A DNA stretch of 64,000 nucleotides, taken from contig CALEUL010000027.1 in NCBI GenBank assembly GCA_937921035.1, positions 1 to 64,000 on the forward strand. The letters are read 5' to 3'. The DNA is from an uncultured Porphyromonadaceae bacterium. GTDB taxonomy: Bacteria; Bacteroidota; Bacteroidia; Bacteroidales; Muribaculaceae. A program made the translations under genes and the position numbers. The notes under the pieces are model-generated. The model searched no databases. It was not told the origin of the DNA and saw only the letters and a list, made by a program, of their open reading frames with translations. Numbering within the stretch: the first letter of the stretch is position 1; the number at the start of each line of letters is the position of its first letter. Of this stretch, positions 34,604-43,808 are shown piece after piece.

Positions 34604-36847
34604 TTAGAGCTTTTCGAGGACGAGACAATCGACGAGGGCGTGGTTGGTGCGGAGGTTCATATTCTCGTTTTCGGGACGGAAATCGATTGTAAATGTGTGT
34701 CTGCCGGCTTTGAGGGGCACAGATAGCATGTTGGAGAGTCCCCAGTCGTTCCAATTGGCTTTTTCGCGCTGAGGCATAATAAGCACGCCGGCGCGTTTTC
34801 CGTCGACACTGAGTGTACGCAAGGCACACTTGTTCTCCGTAGCCACGGGGCCATTACCATTGGTATAGCGTGCGGCGACAGAATACGTGCCGTCTGTCGG
34901 GACATCCACTGTTACCGTAACGGGAGCGCTCTTGTGGTCAAACTCCACGAAACCGGTGCCGGTATAGCCCTCAATCGGTCCGGCCGGCTTGTACGATACC
35001 TCGGGTGAGGTGATTACGGTTGTCTCGCCGGGAAGCTGGAAAATTAGTTCTTCGCGGTTGCTGATGGGCTCGGTGGCAAAAGACTCTATACCGCCGACAA
35101 CGGCAATAAGCTGATACTCGCCCGACTCGGTTAACGGATAGCTCAGTTGACGGGTGGAGGCTATACGCTCGCCGTTGCGGAGCACTATATATGCCGAGGC
35201 ATAGCTCACGGGGTCCCACTGCAATTTGCCGTTGCGGATCCATGCAGAAGGTGTAACGGGCGCCTTGTCGTTGTTGCTGCGGTTAACTTTCATTGGTGGT
35301 ATGTCGTTGTCGGCCATAGTGATTACGATAGTGTTCTTCCCCTTGATATCCGCGGGAATGAAAGGCTTGTGTTCCTTGCCGTTGAGTGTGAACGATTTAA
35401 TTTTGTCTCCGTATCCGCACACGGTTATATCGAGAGTGGCTTTTCGGTAGGTAAATCCTTCGAGTGTACGTTCGGCAGCGAGAGCCTTGGGCACAAAGGG
35501 ATGGAAAGCGAGACCGTTCTTCTCGAACTCTATGCCGAAAAGAATCTTATGCGTAATTGCAATATTGCCGGCCAGGCACCACAGCATATTGCTTGAATTC
35601 AGCTGCGTGGCAATGTCGCCGTTGTCGAGTACGAAGTTTTCCTTGTTCGTTGCGAAAAGCGCAGCAGGACGGAACACTGCGCCGATAGCCTCCAGTGTGC
35701 CCTGCTCATTGCCAACCTTGGCGTTCGCCATAGCCCAGTAGGAACCGACCCAGGGCCACAAAGCGTTGTTGTGATACGGTGGCTCGTCCACAATTTGCGG
35801 GAAGAAAATCGCGGTGCCGAAAGGCGTAGTGGGATTGTTCTCCGTAATGGAAACGGCACGCTCCGGCGAGGCCACGTTGTAGAGAATCGCAAGCGATTCG
35901 CCGAGTGTTTCGGCGCGGGGATTCAGAATATTGAAGTTACGGCCATAGGTATACATGGCGTAATAGCCCTTGTCTGGCATCCATAGCCTGTCGTTAATCG
36001 CTTTCTCTATTTTATCGGCACGTGCGTCGCTGTCGGCGGCAACCTTGCGGTCGCCTGATTCGCGTGCGATATCGGCAAGCACGCGCAACGCCTGTGCATG
36101 AACCACCGAAGTGTTCAACGCCTCGGAATTATATATATCTGTCATCTGCATCCAGCGGGGATAGCTCTGGGTGCGCCAGTCGATAAACGATGTCTCTCCT
36201 TTTACCAGGCCTCCCTCTGTTTCGGAAATAAGGGCATCATCGTCCAGCGATTTACGGATAACGGGATAGATATATTCCAGCCACTTGCGGTCGCCGGTAA
36301 CCTTATAAACCTCATATGCCGCCAGTGCCCACACAAGACGATCGGTGCTCACGGGCCAAGCGCCACCCGAACCAGTGTCCTGCACAATAACGCCGTTTGC
36401 GTTCACCTTCTTTCTAAGCGACACCATCGATGCCTTGGGCTGCAGATAGGCCATAGATAGCAGGATAGAATAGCTTACGTCGCGTGTCCACACGCCAGCC
36501 CACTCCTTGCCGGTGCGCAGTGTCGTATCCGGCTCCACAGCATTCACCATCTCGTCCAAGCCCATGTTATATATGGCTGTGTGCAACGTATTGGGCGTAC
36601 GCAGCTGCGGATATTTGCTTATGTCGTTTTTCAGCTTCCATTGCTGATTTATCGTAAAACGATACCCTGGCTGAGCATGATATGTGGAATTTATTTCATA
36701 CGGGGTAGGGGCGGTGGCGAAATAAGACCCCTGAGTAATCGTATCTCCATGCCAGCTGTAAGCTTTTGTTTTCACAATCTCTCCGGCGCTGGCCGACGCC
36801 GCGGCAGCAAGAGCGGCCACAGCAGCCGCTTTTAGCGATTTATTCAT
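34604..36847 (-). CDS. Exported (alpha/alpha)6-barrel glycosidase with C-terminal carbohydrate-binding module
   Basis: 747 residues from the ATG at 36847; a TTG three codons earlier overlaps the tilS stop but is less likely. Signal peptide 1-21. The catalytic region (about 90-480) looks like the MGH1/GH63/glycogen-debranching six-hairpin fold: AGVWTRDVSYSILLSMAYLQP, GGAWPVSTDRLVWALAAYEVY, GETSFIDWRTQSYPRWMQM and NNALWPWVGSYWAMANAKVGN. A fibronectin-like segment (about 535-610) and a CBM6/35-like jelly roll (about 640-747, with TYSVAARYTNGNGP) follow. It probably trims alpha-linked oligosaccharides outside the cytoplasm; the exact linkage is not predictable. It lies just after tilS. Confidence 0.8.
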   Translation of the reverse strand: MNKSLKAAAVAALAAAASASAGEIVKTKAYSWHGDTITQGSYFATAPTPYEINSTYHAQPGYRFTINQQWKLKNDISKYPQLRTPNTLHTAIYNMGLDEMVNAVEPDTTLRTGKEWAGVWTRDVSYSILLSMAYLQPKASMVSLRKKVNANGVIVQDTGSGGAWPVSTDRLVWALAAYEVYKVTGDRKWLEYIYPVIRKSLDDDALISETEGGLVKGETSFIDWRTQSYPRWMQMTDIYNSEALNTSVVHAQALRVLADIARESGDRKVAADSDARADKIEKAINDRLWMPDKGYYAMYTYGRNFNILNPRAETLGESLAILYNVASPERAVSITENNPTTPFGTAIFFPQIVDEPPYHNNALWPWVGSYWAMANAKVGNEQGTLEAIGAVFRPAALFATNKENFVLDNGDIATQLNSSNMLWCLAGNIAITHKILFGIEFEKNGLAFHPFVPKALAAERTLEGFTYRKATLDITVCGYGDKIKSFTLNGKEHKPFIPADIKGKNTIVITMADNDIPPMKVNRSNNDKAPVTPSAWIRNGKLQWDPVSYASAYIVLRNGERIASTRQLSYPLTESGEYQLIAVVGGIESFATEPISNREELIFQLPGETTVITSPEVSYKPAGPIEGYTGTGFVEFDHKSAPVTVTVDVPTDGTYSVAARYTNGNGPVATENKCALRTLSVDGKRAGVLIMPQREKANWNDWGLSNMLSVPLKAGRHTFTIDFRPENENMNLRTNHALVDCLVLEKL

Positions 36848-36852
36848 AATAA

Positions 36853-38211
36853 TCAATGGTTTATGCTTAATCTTATGTAATGTTTCGTATCCGGTCCCAC
36901 ACAGAAAGCCGCAGAATTACGCAATCCGGGGAGCCATACTATCTCATCGCCGCACAGAAGCACCCACTGGTTGCGTTTTGCCTCGGCGGAATATTTTGCG
37001 TTGGAAAAGATATCGCTGAGCAGCTTGGAACGGCGCATGCCAAAAGGTACCATCCTGTCGCCGCGGCGCGGATGGCGTAGCGTCCACAGGCTGTCCGGCG
37101 AAAAAGCGTCGGCATCGAAATACGCCACATCAGCACCAAGACCCTCTACCGTGAAATCCTCTACGGGATGATGGCTCACATCTATGCGCAACGGCTCGAT
37201 AATATCGCGGTTGATACTGACGGTATAGACATCGGATGCAACGCCCGATTTATCGACATCGATTACGTCAAGACAGCCGCGGCTCAGCTCGGCCACATAA
37301 CGCGCGCCGGCGGATATGAACCGCAGGCCCGATTCAGATGCGTTACGGTATATGTCGGAAACCTGCGACGCCGAGAATCCGCGCGGCGCAAGCATTTCGT
37401 ACAACACCGTCTCTGAAACTCCGGCATCTTTCATTCCTCCGACGTCTACTTTCATTCCTCCTGCTGCTGCGGTAACGAAACGCCGCGAAATCCCGTTTAT
37501 AGACTCACGGTATACCACCTCAGTTTTCTCGAGATTAGAGATGGTCGTGAGAATGGATTTTACCGCGCCTGGAAAAGCCTCCTCAAATGCAGGAATAATA
37601 ATATTGCGCAGACGGTTGCGGCGATACTCGTTGGCGGCGTTAGTGCTGTCGGTGATAAACGCCAGCCCCTTTTCGGCAAGATAGCGTTCGATATCGGCGC
37701 GAGAGTGTCCGAGTAGCGGACGCACCACATTGCCACTGCGCGGGCGCATTGAAACAAGGCCGGATATGCCGGCGCCGCGCATAAGATTGAGCAGGAACGT
37801 TTCCGCACGGTCCTCACAGTGGTGCCCTACCGCAATAGCCTGCGCACGCTCGGCATCCAAAAGCTCGTCGAACCAGCGGTAACGCAAATCACGGCATGCC
37901 ATCTCCACCGAACCTCCGTTCTCGCGGCGGTAGGAATCCACATCGAAGTTGCGTATCATCAGCGGCACATGCAACGTGCGGCACAGGTCCATGCAGAAGC
38001 GCATGTCGCGCATGGATTCCTCGCCGCGCAGGTGAAAATTGCAGTGTGCCGCCGTACATTCATAGCCAAGCGAGAGCAGCGCCGACAACAGCGCCACAGA
38101 ATCAGCGCCGCCGCTAAGCGCCACAATCACAGCGGCATCGCGGCGCAACAGCCGGCCATAGGCAATGGCATTAGCCGTTTCGTTCTCGAATCTGTCAGAA
38201 AAACTGCCCAT
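36853..38211 (-). CDS. tilS: tRNA(Ile)-lysidine synthase
   Basis: Modifies C34 of tRNA-Ile(CAU) to lysidine with ATP. 452 residues. The PP-loop VALSGGADSVALL (about 31-43), then AAHCNFHLRGEES and GHHCEDRAETFLLNLMRG, and the C-terminal TilS domains ending in VGPDTKHYI are all present. A -33/-7 promoter lies at 38219-38249 with its -7 box 8 bases before the ATG, so the message would have almost no leader. There is no alternative methionine before the PP-loop. Confidence 0.93.
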   Translation of the reverse strand: MGSFSDRFENETANAIAYGRLLRRDAAVIVALSGGADSVALLSALLSLGYECTAAHCNFHLRGEESMRDMRFCMDLCRTLHVPLMIRNFDVDSYRRENGGSVEMACRDLRYRWFDELLDAERAQAIAVGHHCEDRAETFLLNLMRGAGISGLVSMRPRSGNVVRPLLGHSRADIERYLAEKGLAFITDSTNAANEYRRNRLRNIIIPAFEEAFPGAVKSILTTISNLEKTEVVYRESINGISRRFVTAAAGGMKVDVGGMKDAGVSETVLYEMLAPRGFSASQVSDIYRNASESGLRFISAGARYVAELSRGCLDVIDVDKSGVASDVYTVSINRDIIEPLRIDVSHHPVEDFTVEGLGADVAYFDADAFSPDSLWTLRHPRRGDRMVPFGMRRSKLLSDIFSNAKYSAEAKRNQWVLLCGDEIVWLPGLRNSAAFCVGPDTKHYIRLSINH

Positions 38212-38218
38212 TATGCCG

Positions 38219-38249
38219 CAAAGTTATTGCTTTTTGCCGTCATTCGCAA
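38219..38249 (-). promoter_or_regulatory. Promoter of tilS
   Basis: -33 TTG (38247-38249), 20-base spacer and -7 TAACTTTG (38219-38226) on the minus strand. The start site predicted from it falls at or next to the start codon at 38211. Confidence 0.75.
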
Positions 38250-38399
38250 CTTGACAACGCAACAAATACAGCCAGAATGACCAATATCAAGGTATTTTCG
38301 GGCACAATTACCGCGGTGAGTCAACGTTATAGCAATGAAATCGCCACACAACCAATCGGCATTAAGCTTTGTTTATTTAGAAATACACTACCGTCCGAC

Positions 38400-39065
38400 A
38401 TGAAAAATTTTTACCGTATCATAGCGAGCGTCATGCTCTTGGGTGCCGCTTCCGCTGCCTCGGCACAATACTATGCCATCGCCAACCAGGTACAGAACAT
38501 GCTCTCCACCGCCCTGTCCGGATCTTTCAAATATAAAGGTTATGTAGATGCGTCCGCAACCGCAGGCCTGGGACAAAAGCGCGCCAACTTCCTTGGTGTT
38601 TCCACCACGCAGGGCTTCCAGTACGCCTCGTGGTTCTTTATGGGCGCCGGTCTGGGCGTCGACGTGGCACTATCGCGCAATGTCGAAAACATTGACGAAG
38701 GCTATACCTCTCGGTACTACGGCGCACACAAGACAAAAGCCATGATACCGCTTTTCAGCGATTTCCGCTTCAAAATCGGCGGAGAAAAGAGCGTTGCCGC
38801 GTTTATCGACATCAAAGCCGGCGCAACATGGCTTATCGGCAAAGGCGAACTGCTGCTTGACGACGGCGCCACATTGGGCCACGGCACGCAGTTCTACCTC
38901 AAACCGTCGTTAGGACTGCGCATACCAGTAAACTCCAACAACACACGGCAGGCTATAAATATCGGTATCACCTATCAGCTCATCACCTCCGATAACAATT
39001 ACAGCTACTACGACGACACCGTAAGCCTCAACAACCTCGGTATGACCTTCAGCTACGAATGGTAA
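38400..39065 (+). CDS. Outer-membrane beta-barrel protein
   Basis: 221 residues from the ATG at 38400, which begins a signal peptide (MKNFYRIIASVMLLGAASAASAQ). A longer in-frame start at 38277 would hide it. Alternating amphipathic strands follow (FKYKGYVDASATAGLG, RYYGAHKTKAMIPLFSDFRFKIGG, LKPSLGLRIPVNS, INIGITYQLIT) and the chain ends GMTFSYEW, with a terminal aromatic residue as in barrel proteins. An OmpX/PorT-like barrel is likely; the function is not recognised. It diverges from tilS and converges with the cobalamin operon. Confidence 0.75.
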   Translation: MKNFYRIIASVMLLGAASAASAQYYAIANQVQNMLSTALSGSFKYKGYVDASATAGLGQKRANFLGVSTTQGFQYASWFFMGAGLGVDVALSRNVENIDEGYTSRYYGAHKTKAMIPLFSDFRFKIGGEKSVAAFIDIKAGATWLIGKGELLLDDGATLGHGTQFYLKPSLGLRIPVNSNNTRQAINIGITYQLITSDNNYSYYDDTVSLNNLGMTFSYEW

Positions 39066-39128
39066 TATCGCACACCCACTGCCAAAAGCGACAATTTCAT
39101 ATCGGAAAGAAGGCCGCTTTAGTGTTTT

Positions 39129-40295
39129 TCAGCGGACGTGCAGGTCGGCGGCTTTGGAAAGTTCGGTAGAGGTCTCGCCTATCCAGCCATTGCATTGGTT
39201 GAGGCCGGTGTAGACGCGCACAAAGTCGGCGCCGGGAAGTTTTACCGGGGTGCCGTCGGCATCCACGGCCCAGTCAATTTTGAACGAGTTAAGTTCCACA
39301 AAATCGTTTGGGTGATTGTCTGCATATCCCCATGCAAACGGATACAGCATATAGTTTGAGCCATTTCCACTGGAATCTATAGAATTCTGTGGCAGACATG
39401 TGCCTTCGAAACTGTAATTGTCGGCGTCAAGCCATCGAGGATAATAATCCTGATTGTGGAATATGTTCTTTTTCACATATCCGCCGTTGCCCTCGCTATC
39501 GGTCCACCTAATGTATTCTGCATCGTCTACAAAGCTGTTCTCTGGTACTTTTTCCTTTCCAACCTCTGGACGGTGATATGTTATGGAATAATGATGCCTG
39601 GTGTCGTGGTTGCTATAGTCCGACCCGGCAAGCTCGTACCATGTATCGTCGGGCATGCCGTTACAGTTCTCGTCGATACTGACCATGACAATTCCCGCCT
39701 CGCATGAACCACCCTTTATATCGGAATTCTGCGATTCGTAGAAAGCATTGCCCCAAATGCGGAAATCGTATTCACCTTCAACGTTCACAACAGTGTGATC
39801 GAAGCCAAAGGTAACGTAGCCTCCGTATGCGCCGAGCGATATCATAACGTCGTTTGTGCCAGAAATACAGTCTTCCACTTTCTGAATCATATCTGCTTCC
39901 GTATTGCCCTCCTCGTACTTGGGCATCTCGTTGATGAACTGGCCTGGGGCGGGACGGTACTCATATACCTTGGCGATATAGGGACTGTACTCCACCTCCT
40001 CGTGCATCACAACTATCTCGAAATCGAAAGAATATGGTGTCGCGGGGTCGATAATGTCGAAACGGACATTGTAAGTACCTTCTTCGGCAGCAAGGAAAAC
40101 ATAACGGCGCTCGTCGCTCACCACCTCGCCGTTCACTGTCCACCGATAGCTCTCGCCAGTGAGTGCAGGCTCAAGAGCCAGTTTCTGCATGCGGGCAATG
40201 CGGTAGACATCATCAATACCGAGATTGACGGTGTCTGCCTCATTTCCGCACGAAACAAGGGTCAGTAAAAAAAGTACAGGAACAAAATATTTCAT
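39129..40295 (-). CDS. Surface lipoprotein of the cobalamin operon, BtuH-like candidate
   Basis: 388 residues. Lipobox LVSC (Cys16). A PKD-like domain (about 50-100: YRWTVNGEVVSDERRYVFLAAEEGTYNV) is followed by a large beta-rich domain with conserved-looking aromatic and Gly segments (GYVTFGFDHTVVN, EYDFRIWGNAF, SCEAGIVMVSIDENCNG, TWYELAGSDY). It overlaps the BtuG-like gene by 4 bases and is the third gene behind the cobalamin riboswitch. By position it is a candidate cobalamin-capturing surface lipoprotein of the BtuH kind. A direct binding role is inference. Confidence 0.72.
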   Translation of the reverse strand: MKYFVPVLFLLTLVSCGNEADTVNLGIDDVYRIARMQKLALEPALTGESYRWTVNGEVVSDERRYVFLAAEEGTYNVRFDIIDPATPYSFDFEIVVMHEEVEYSPYIAKVYEYRPAPGQFINEMPKYEEGNTEADMIQKVEDCISGTNDVMISLGAYGGYVTFGFDHTVVNVEGEYDFRIWGNAFYESQNSDIKGGSCEAGIVMVSIDENCNGMPDDTWYELAGSDYSNHDTRHHYSITYHRPEVGKEKVPENSFVDDAEYIRWTDSEGNGGYVKKNIFHNQDYYPRWLDADNYSFEGTCLPQNSIDSSGNGSNYMLYPFAWGYADNHPNDFVELNSFKIDWAVDADGTPVKLPGADFVRVYTGLNQCNGWIGETSTELSKAADLHVR

Positions 40296-41446
40296 TTAGG
40301 CAGAAACGCTATATGTGCGGGAATGTCGCCTGTACGCACGCTCCAGAGGCGCTTTCCCTGTGGTGAATAGCAGTGGAGCGTGCCGCTGCTTACATAATTC
40401 TTGGCATCGGTAACAAGTATCTCGCCGGTTTCGGGATGCACTGCAATACCGTAGGGTATTGTTATATCCTTTTCTGTGCCGTCGGTAATGAAGTTTCCAC
40501 TCACTACCTTTTTTGTGCGCACGTCAATGATACCGTACGTTATAGTGTTGGAAGCCGTATAGTTGTTCCATTCGGTCGCATAGTAATACAGAGAGTCGCC
40601 CTTTATCGCCATATTGGAACAGGCGACAGGAATAGTGTCGATAACCTCCATGCGATTATACCCTTCCTTTTTCTCGAGTACATACAGCCTGGAGGGACGC
40701 TTCATATAGTCGCCGCGGCTTGTAACCCATAGTTTATTGTACTTGTCTTTTTTAAGACGGTGAAGATTAATGCCAACAGGAATCTGGCGCACCTGCTTGA
40801 AGTCTAACATATGTATTACCGAAACAGTATTATCGTACTGCGGCGCGCGATAACCGCCTGAATTGGCCACGTACATATAATCGTCGATAACCTCCATTTC
40901 CTCAGGCTGATAACCCACAGTAACCTTGCGAGTAACCTTCAGCGAGGTAGTGTCCATCTCGTATACCGCGCCTTTGGGGGCATTAGAGTCGATAAGCACT
41001 GGACCGACGTATGCGCTGACATACGCTTTGCCACGATGAAAACGTACATAACGGCAATTGGGAATATCAACCTGACCTATACGCACGCCAGTGTAAGCGT
41101 CCAGCACCTCCACCTTGTGCGAGCAGCTAACCACTACATACAGTTTGGAACCGTACACGCCGATGTCGTTGCCTACGTCGCCAAGTTCCTTTATTACATC
41201 GGGATTCTTCTCGGCGTAAAAGTTGCGGGAATACAGCCCCGTAAAATAGTCGCAGAAATCAATGGTGCATTTGTTGGAACCCATGTTGCCCTCGTTCACG
41301 AGGTAGAAACCACGAATTTTCGAGGCAGGGTCCACCATACCGCCGACAACATCGTACTCTGTCGGCACAACAAGCTCGTCCTCGCGACAGGCGGTAGAGA
41401 ACAGCAGAACCGGCAAAAGCAATATGGAGAGATATTTTTTTATCAT
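40292..41446 (-). CDS. btuG: Surface beta-propeller cobalamin-binding lipoprotein, BtuG-like
   Basis: 384 residues. Lipobox FSTAC (Cys20). Seven-bladed propeller of the YncE/DUF5074 kind, with BtuG-like signatures FYLVNEGNMGSNKCTIDF, ELGDVGNDIGVYGSKLYVV, IGQVDIPNCRYVRFHRGKAY and VGYQPEEMEVIDDYMYVANSG. BtuG proteins cap the BtuB barrel and bind corrinoids very tightly at the cell surface. The gene overlaps btuB by 4 bases upstream and the BtuH-like gene by 4 bases downstream, so the three are translationally coupled and under one riboswitch. Confidence 0.88.
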   Translation of the reverse strand: MIKKYLSILLLPVLLFSTACREDELVVPTEYDVVGGMVDPASKIRGFYLVNEGNMGSNKCTIDFCDYFTGLYSRNFYAEKNPDVIKELGDVGNDIGVYGSKLYVVVSCSHKVEVLDAYTGVRIGQVDIPNCRYVRFHRGKAYVSAYVGPVLIDSNAPKGAVYEMDTTSLKVTRKVTVGYQPEEMEVIDDYMYVANSGGYRAPQYDNTVSVIHMLDFKQVRQIPVGINLHRLKKDKYNKLWVTSRGDYMKRPSRLYVLEKKEGYNRMEVIDTIPVACSNMAIKGDSLYYYATEWNNYTASNTITYGIIDVRTKKVVSGNFITDGTEKDITIPYGIAVHPETGEILVTDAKNYVSSGTLHCYSPQGKRLWSVRTGDIPAHIAFLPK

Positions 41447-43443
41447 ATTTCAACGGTTAGGGAAAAACGGTAGTTGCGCTTGGGCATTGGGTAGTTGAGG
41501 ATAACATCGTAGTCCTGACTAAAGAGGTTGTTCACCTCTATCTGCCCACGCATGCGCAAATTCCTGATGTTGAAGCTTTTTTCCAGAGACACATCATGGG
41601 TATACCAGGGCTGCATATAGTTGTAGCGTATATTTTCCTGCTGGTTATAGCGTTCGCCCACGTAAATGAAGCTGTAGTTGAGACCCCAACCGCGCCATTC
41701 GGCATTAAGCACCGCCGACCCGGAATGATGCGGAATATACGGAATCTGGTCCTGGTAGTAACTGTCGGCGCGACTGGTTATGTCAATCGCCCGCTGATAT
41801 GTGTACTGGCCGCGGGCGGTAACAAGCAACTCGTCTACAGGACACACCGTTATCAAGGCCGATACGTCTATCCCCCGGATGTCCACCTTGCCAAGATTCA
41901 GCATGGTCCATCGGAACTGCTGGCCCTTTGGATATGCTACAATCTTGTCCTTTACAAGATTATAGTACACATCGGTGCTAAAACGCATCGCCCGTACAAA
42001 ACCGCGGCGCGAAGCCTGGAACACGAGGCCGAGATTGTACTGGGTAACGCGCTCGGGGTCGAGCCGAGAGTTACCCATGTCGGCATAATAGAGGTCGTTG
42101 AACGTGGGCATACGGAACGAACGCTTGTAGAACGCTCGAGCCGAAAATTCTTTGGTACGCAATGGGTTGCCGGACACATATACGGCAGGAGTGAACACAC
42201 GTTTATCCTTTGGCGATTCCTGCCCCACGATTTTGTCGTGGATAAATGTGCCCATCACACTGGCCTGCAGTTTGAAACGGTCGAGGTCCAGCGCTGTGGC
42301 CGCCGATACCAGATTGCTGATGCGCGTGGGCTTGGCAAAGCCGTTCATATCGGCGTGGAGATCGTTCCACATAAAGTCGTAGCTCGCCGAGACACTCCAC
42401 TGCGGCAGGATGGCGTACATGTTGGCGGTGGACAGATATATCTCGCGCTGTTTGTACAGATTGTCGATTTTTATCTGTTTGTCGTCGTTGTTCACATAGT
42501 GCGTGCGGTAGAAGGCATACTTTGCATTGGCCAGAGTGGTGAACTTGCCTGTGTTCTTGGTGAAACTGCCCTGAACGAAGGAATTATTGTCCCATATACG
42601 CTCGCCGCGACGCCACACATTGTTTACAATGGCTCCGGGTACGCCGCGCTCACTGTTGTAGTTGTACACCTTTGCCGACCATGAGCCATTTGTAAGCGAT
42701 CCGTTAACATTAGCCTCCAGACGCGTTGCGTTGATATCGCCATTCTGACGCACCGCGGTTGTATCGTATGCCAGCTCGCCCGCAGGATTAACACGGCGGT
42801 ATCGGAACTTATATTTGCCGGAAGAATTCACCCATTCGGCCGACAGCGACAGCGACACACGTTTGGAAAGTCGCATCTCTACCAATGCCGAAGGGTTGAT
42901 GAGGTCGAACGAGCCAAAACGCACACCGCCGCGCACGTGGTATGTCTCGCCGCTGTTGAATACGGGCGTACGCGTGCGCATATATATGCTACCTGCGTTG
43001 CCGAAGTCGCGTGCCGGCTGGAGGATGTTGCTTTTCTGTCCGTTATACAAGGAAATAGCCTCGATATTGTCCAGCGAAAACTGGCCGAGATCTATCTGCC
43101 CGTTCTGGGCGTTACCAAGCTGCACGCCGTCGTACACCACTCCCGTATGGTTGGTGCCCATCGAGCGTATGTTAACAGTCTTGATACCGCCCACACCCCC
43201 ATAGTCCTTCACCTGCACGCCCGAGAAATACCTTAGTGCGTCGGCCACGCTATGGCTGTTGAGGCGTTCGAGTTCTTTGCCTTCGAGCTTCTGTACGGGT
43301 ATGATCTCTTTCTCGGGCCGCTTTGTGGTTACAACGAATTCTTCCAACACGATAGAATCGGTCGGCGTCTCTTCGTCATTAACAGCTAAGACCGACGTCG
43401 TAAAAGACAGAAAAAAAAGAAATATTGTTTTCAGATACCGCAT
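41443..43443 (-). CDS. btuB: TonB-dependent cobalamin receptor BtuB
   Basis: 666 residues. Signal peptide 1-20. TonB-box-like region at DSIVLEEFVVTTKRP, plug domain about 35-150 (VADALRYFSGVQVKDYGGVGG, VNIRSMGTNHTGVVYDGV), then a 22-strand barrel whose last strand is NYRFSLTVEI with a near-terminal aromatic. It imports corrinoids across the outer membrane using TonB energy. It is first of the btuB-btuG-btuH-like operon. Identity as BtuB, rather than another receptor, rests on the cobalamin riboswitch upstream and the BtuG-like gene downstream. Confidence 0.93.
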   Translation of the reverse strand: MRYLKTIFLFFLSFTTSVLAVNDEETPTDSIVLEEFVVTTKRPEKEIIPVQKLEGKELERLNSHSVADALRYFSGVQVKDYGGVGGIKTVNIRSMGTNHTGVVYDGVQLGNAQNGQIDLGQFSLDNIEAISLYNGQKSNILQPARDFGNAGSIYMRTRTPVFNSGETYHVRGGVRFGSFDLINPSALVEMRLSKRVSLSLSAEWVNSSGKYKFRYRRVNPAGELAYDTTAVRQNGDINATRLEANVNGSLTNGSWSAKVYNYNSERGVPGAIVNNVWRRGERIWDNNSFVQGSFTKNTGKFTTLANAKYAFYRTHYVNNDDKQIKIDNLYKQREIYLSTANMYAILPQWSVSASYDFMWNDLHADMNGFAKPTRISNLVSAATALDLDRFKLQASVMGTFIHDKIVGQESPKDKRVFTPAVYVSGNPLRTKEFSARAFYKRSFRMPTFNDLYYADMGNSRLDPERVTQYNLGLVFQASRRGFVRAMRFSTDVYYNLVKDKIVAYPKGQQFRWTMLNLGKVDIRGIDVSALITVCPVDELLVTARGQYTYQRAIDITSRADSYYQDQIPYIPHHSGSAVLNAEWRGWGLNYSFIYVGERYNQQENIRYNYMQPWYTHDVSLEKSFNIRNLRMRGQIEVNNLFSQDYDVILNYPMPKRNYRFSLTVEI

Positions 43444-43574
43444 GGGGCTGATTGATTCGTGTTAAAAAATAACCAATCGGGCGACTGCGGTTCTATGAGC
43501 AGATATGCGGGAACTACTTTATAAGCGGTTGTTTCCTTATCTGAGCCCGTCCTCGCAAGCTGTAGCCAGATCGG

Positions 43575-43735
43575 CAGAATGGCAGGTCTTCTGACTTGTT
43601 TCGTTTTCGGACGCCTTCCCGGAAAATATTCCAGTGGCACACTGTCCAAAGCATTATAGAAACTTACAGCAGCGGGACTGTCCGGGATTCACACCCGGTT
43701 CCCTTTTAATCGCAGCAAGTGCGAACCATTCACGC
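43575..43735 (-). ncRNA. Cobalamin riboswitch
   Basis: Read on the minus strand it contains the conserved core AAAAGGGAACCGGGTG, then AATCCCGGACAGTCCCGC and TGCTGTAA, and ends with the B12 box AGTCAGAAGACCTGCC (43581-43596). It starts a few bases after a canonical promoter and precedes btuB by about 130 bases. It should repress btuB-btuG-btuH-like expression when cobalamin is abundant. No obvious intrinsic terminator lies between the aptamer and btuB, so control of translation initiation is more likely. Confidence 0.95.
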
Positions 43736-43737
43736 CG

Positions 43738-43768
43738 CAAAGATACGGATTTTTATAATATCAGCCAA
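43738..43768 (-). promoter_or_regulatory. Promoter of the cobalamin riboswitch operon
   Basis: -33 TTG (43766-43768), 20-base spacer and -7 TATCTTTG (43738-43745) on the minus strand, directly in front of the aptamer. Confidence 0.82.
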
Positions 43769-43808
43769 TATCCGGCCATTAAAAATGGAAATGAGAAACT
43801 CGTATAGT

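Noticed and set aside
38277..38399. Upstream extension of the beta-barrel gene
   Set aside because: Would bury a clean signal peptide that starts at 38400.
43575..43735. TGAATCCC segment resembling a tRNA T-loop
   Set aside because: It belongs to the cobalamin aptamer; no acceptor or anticodon stem is present.
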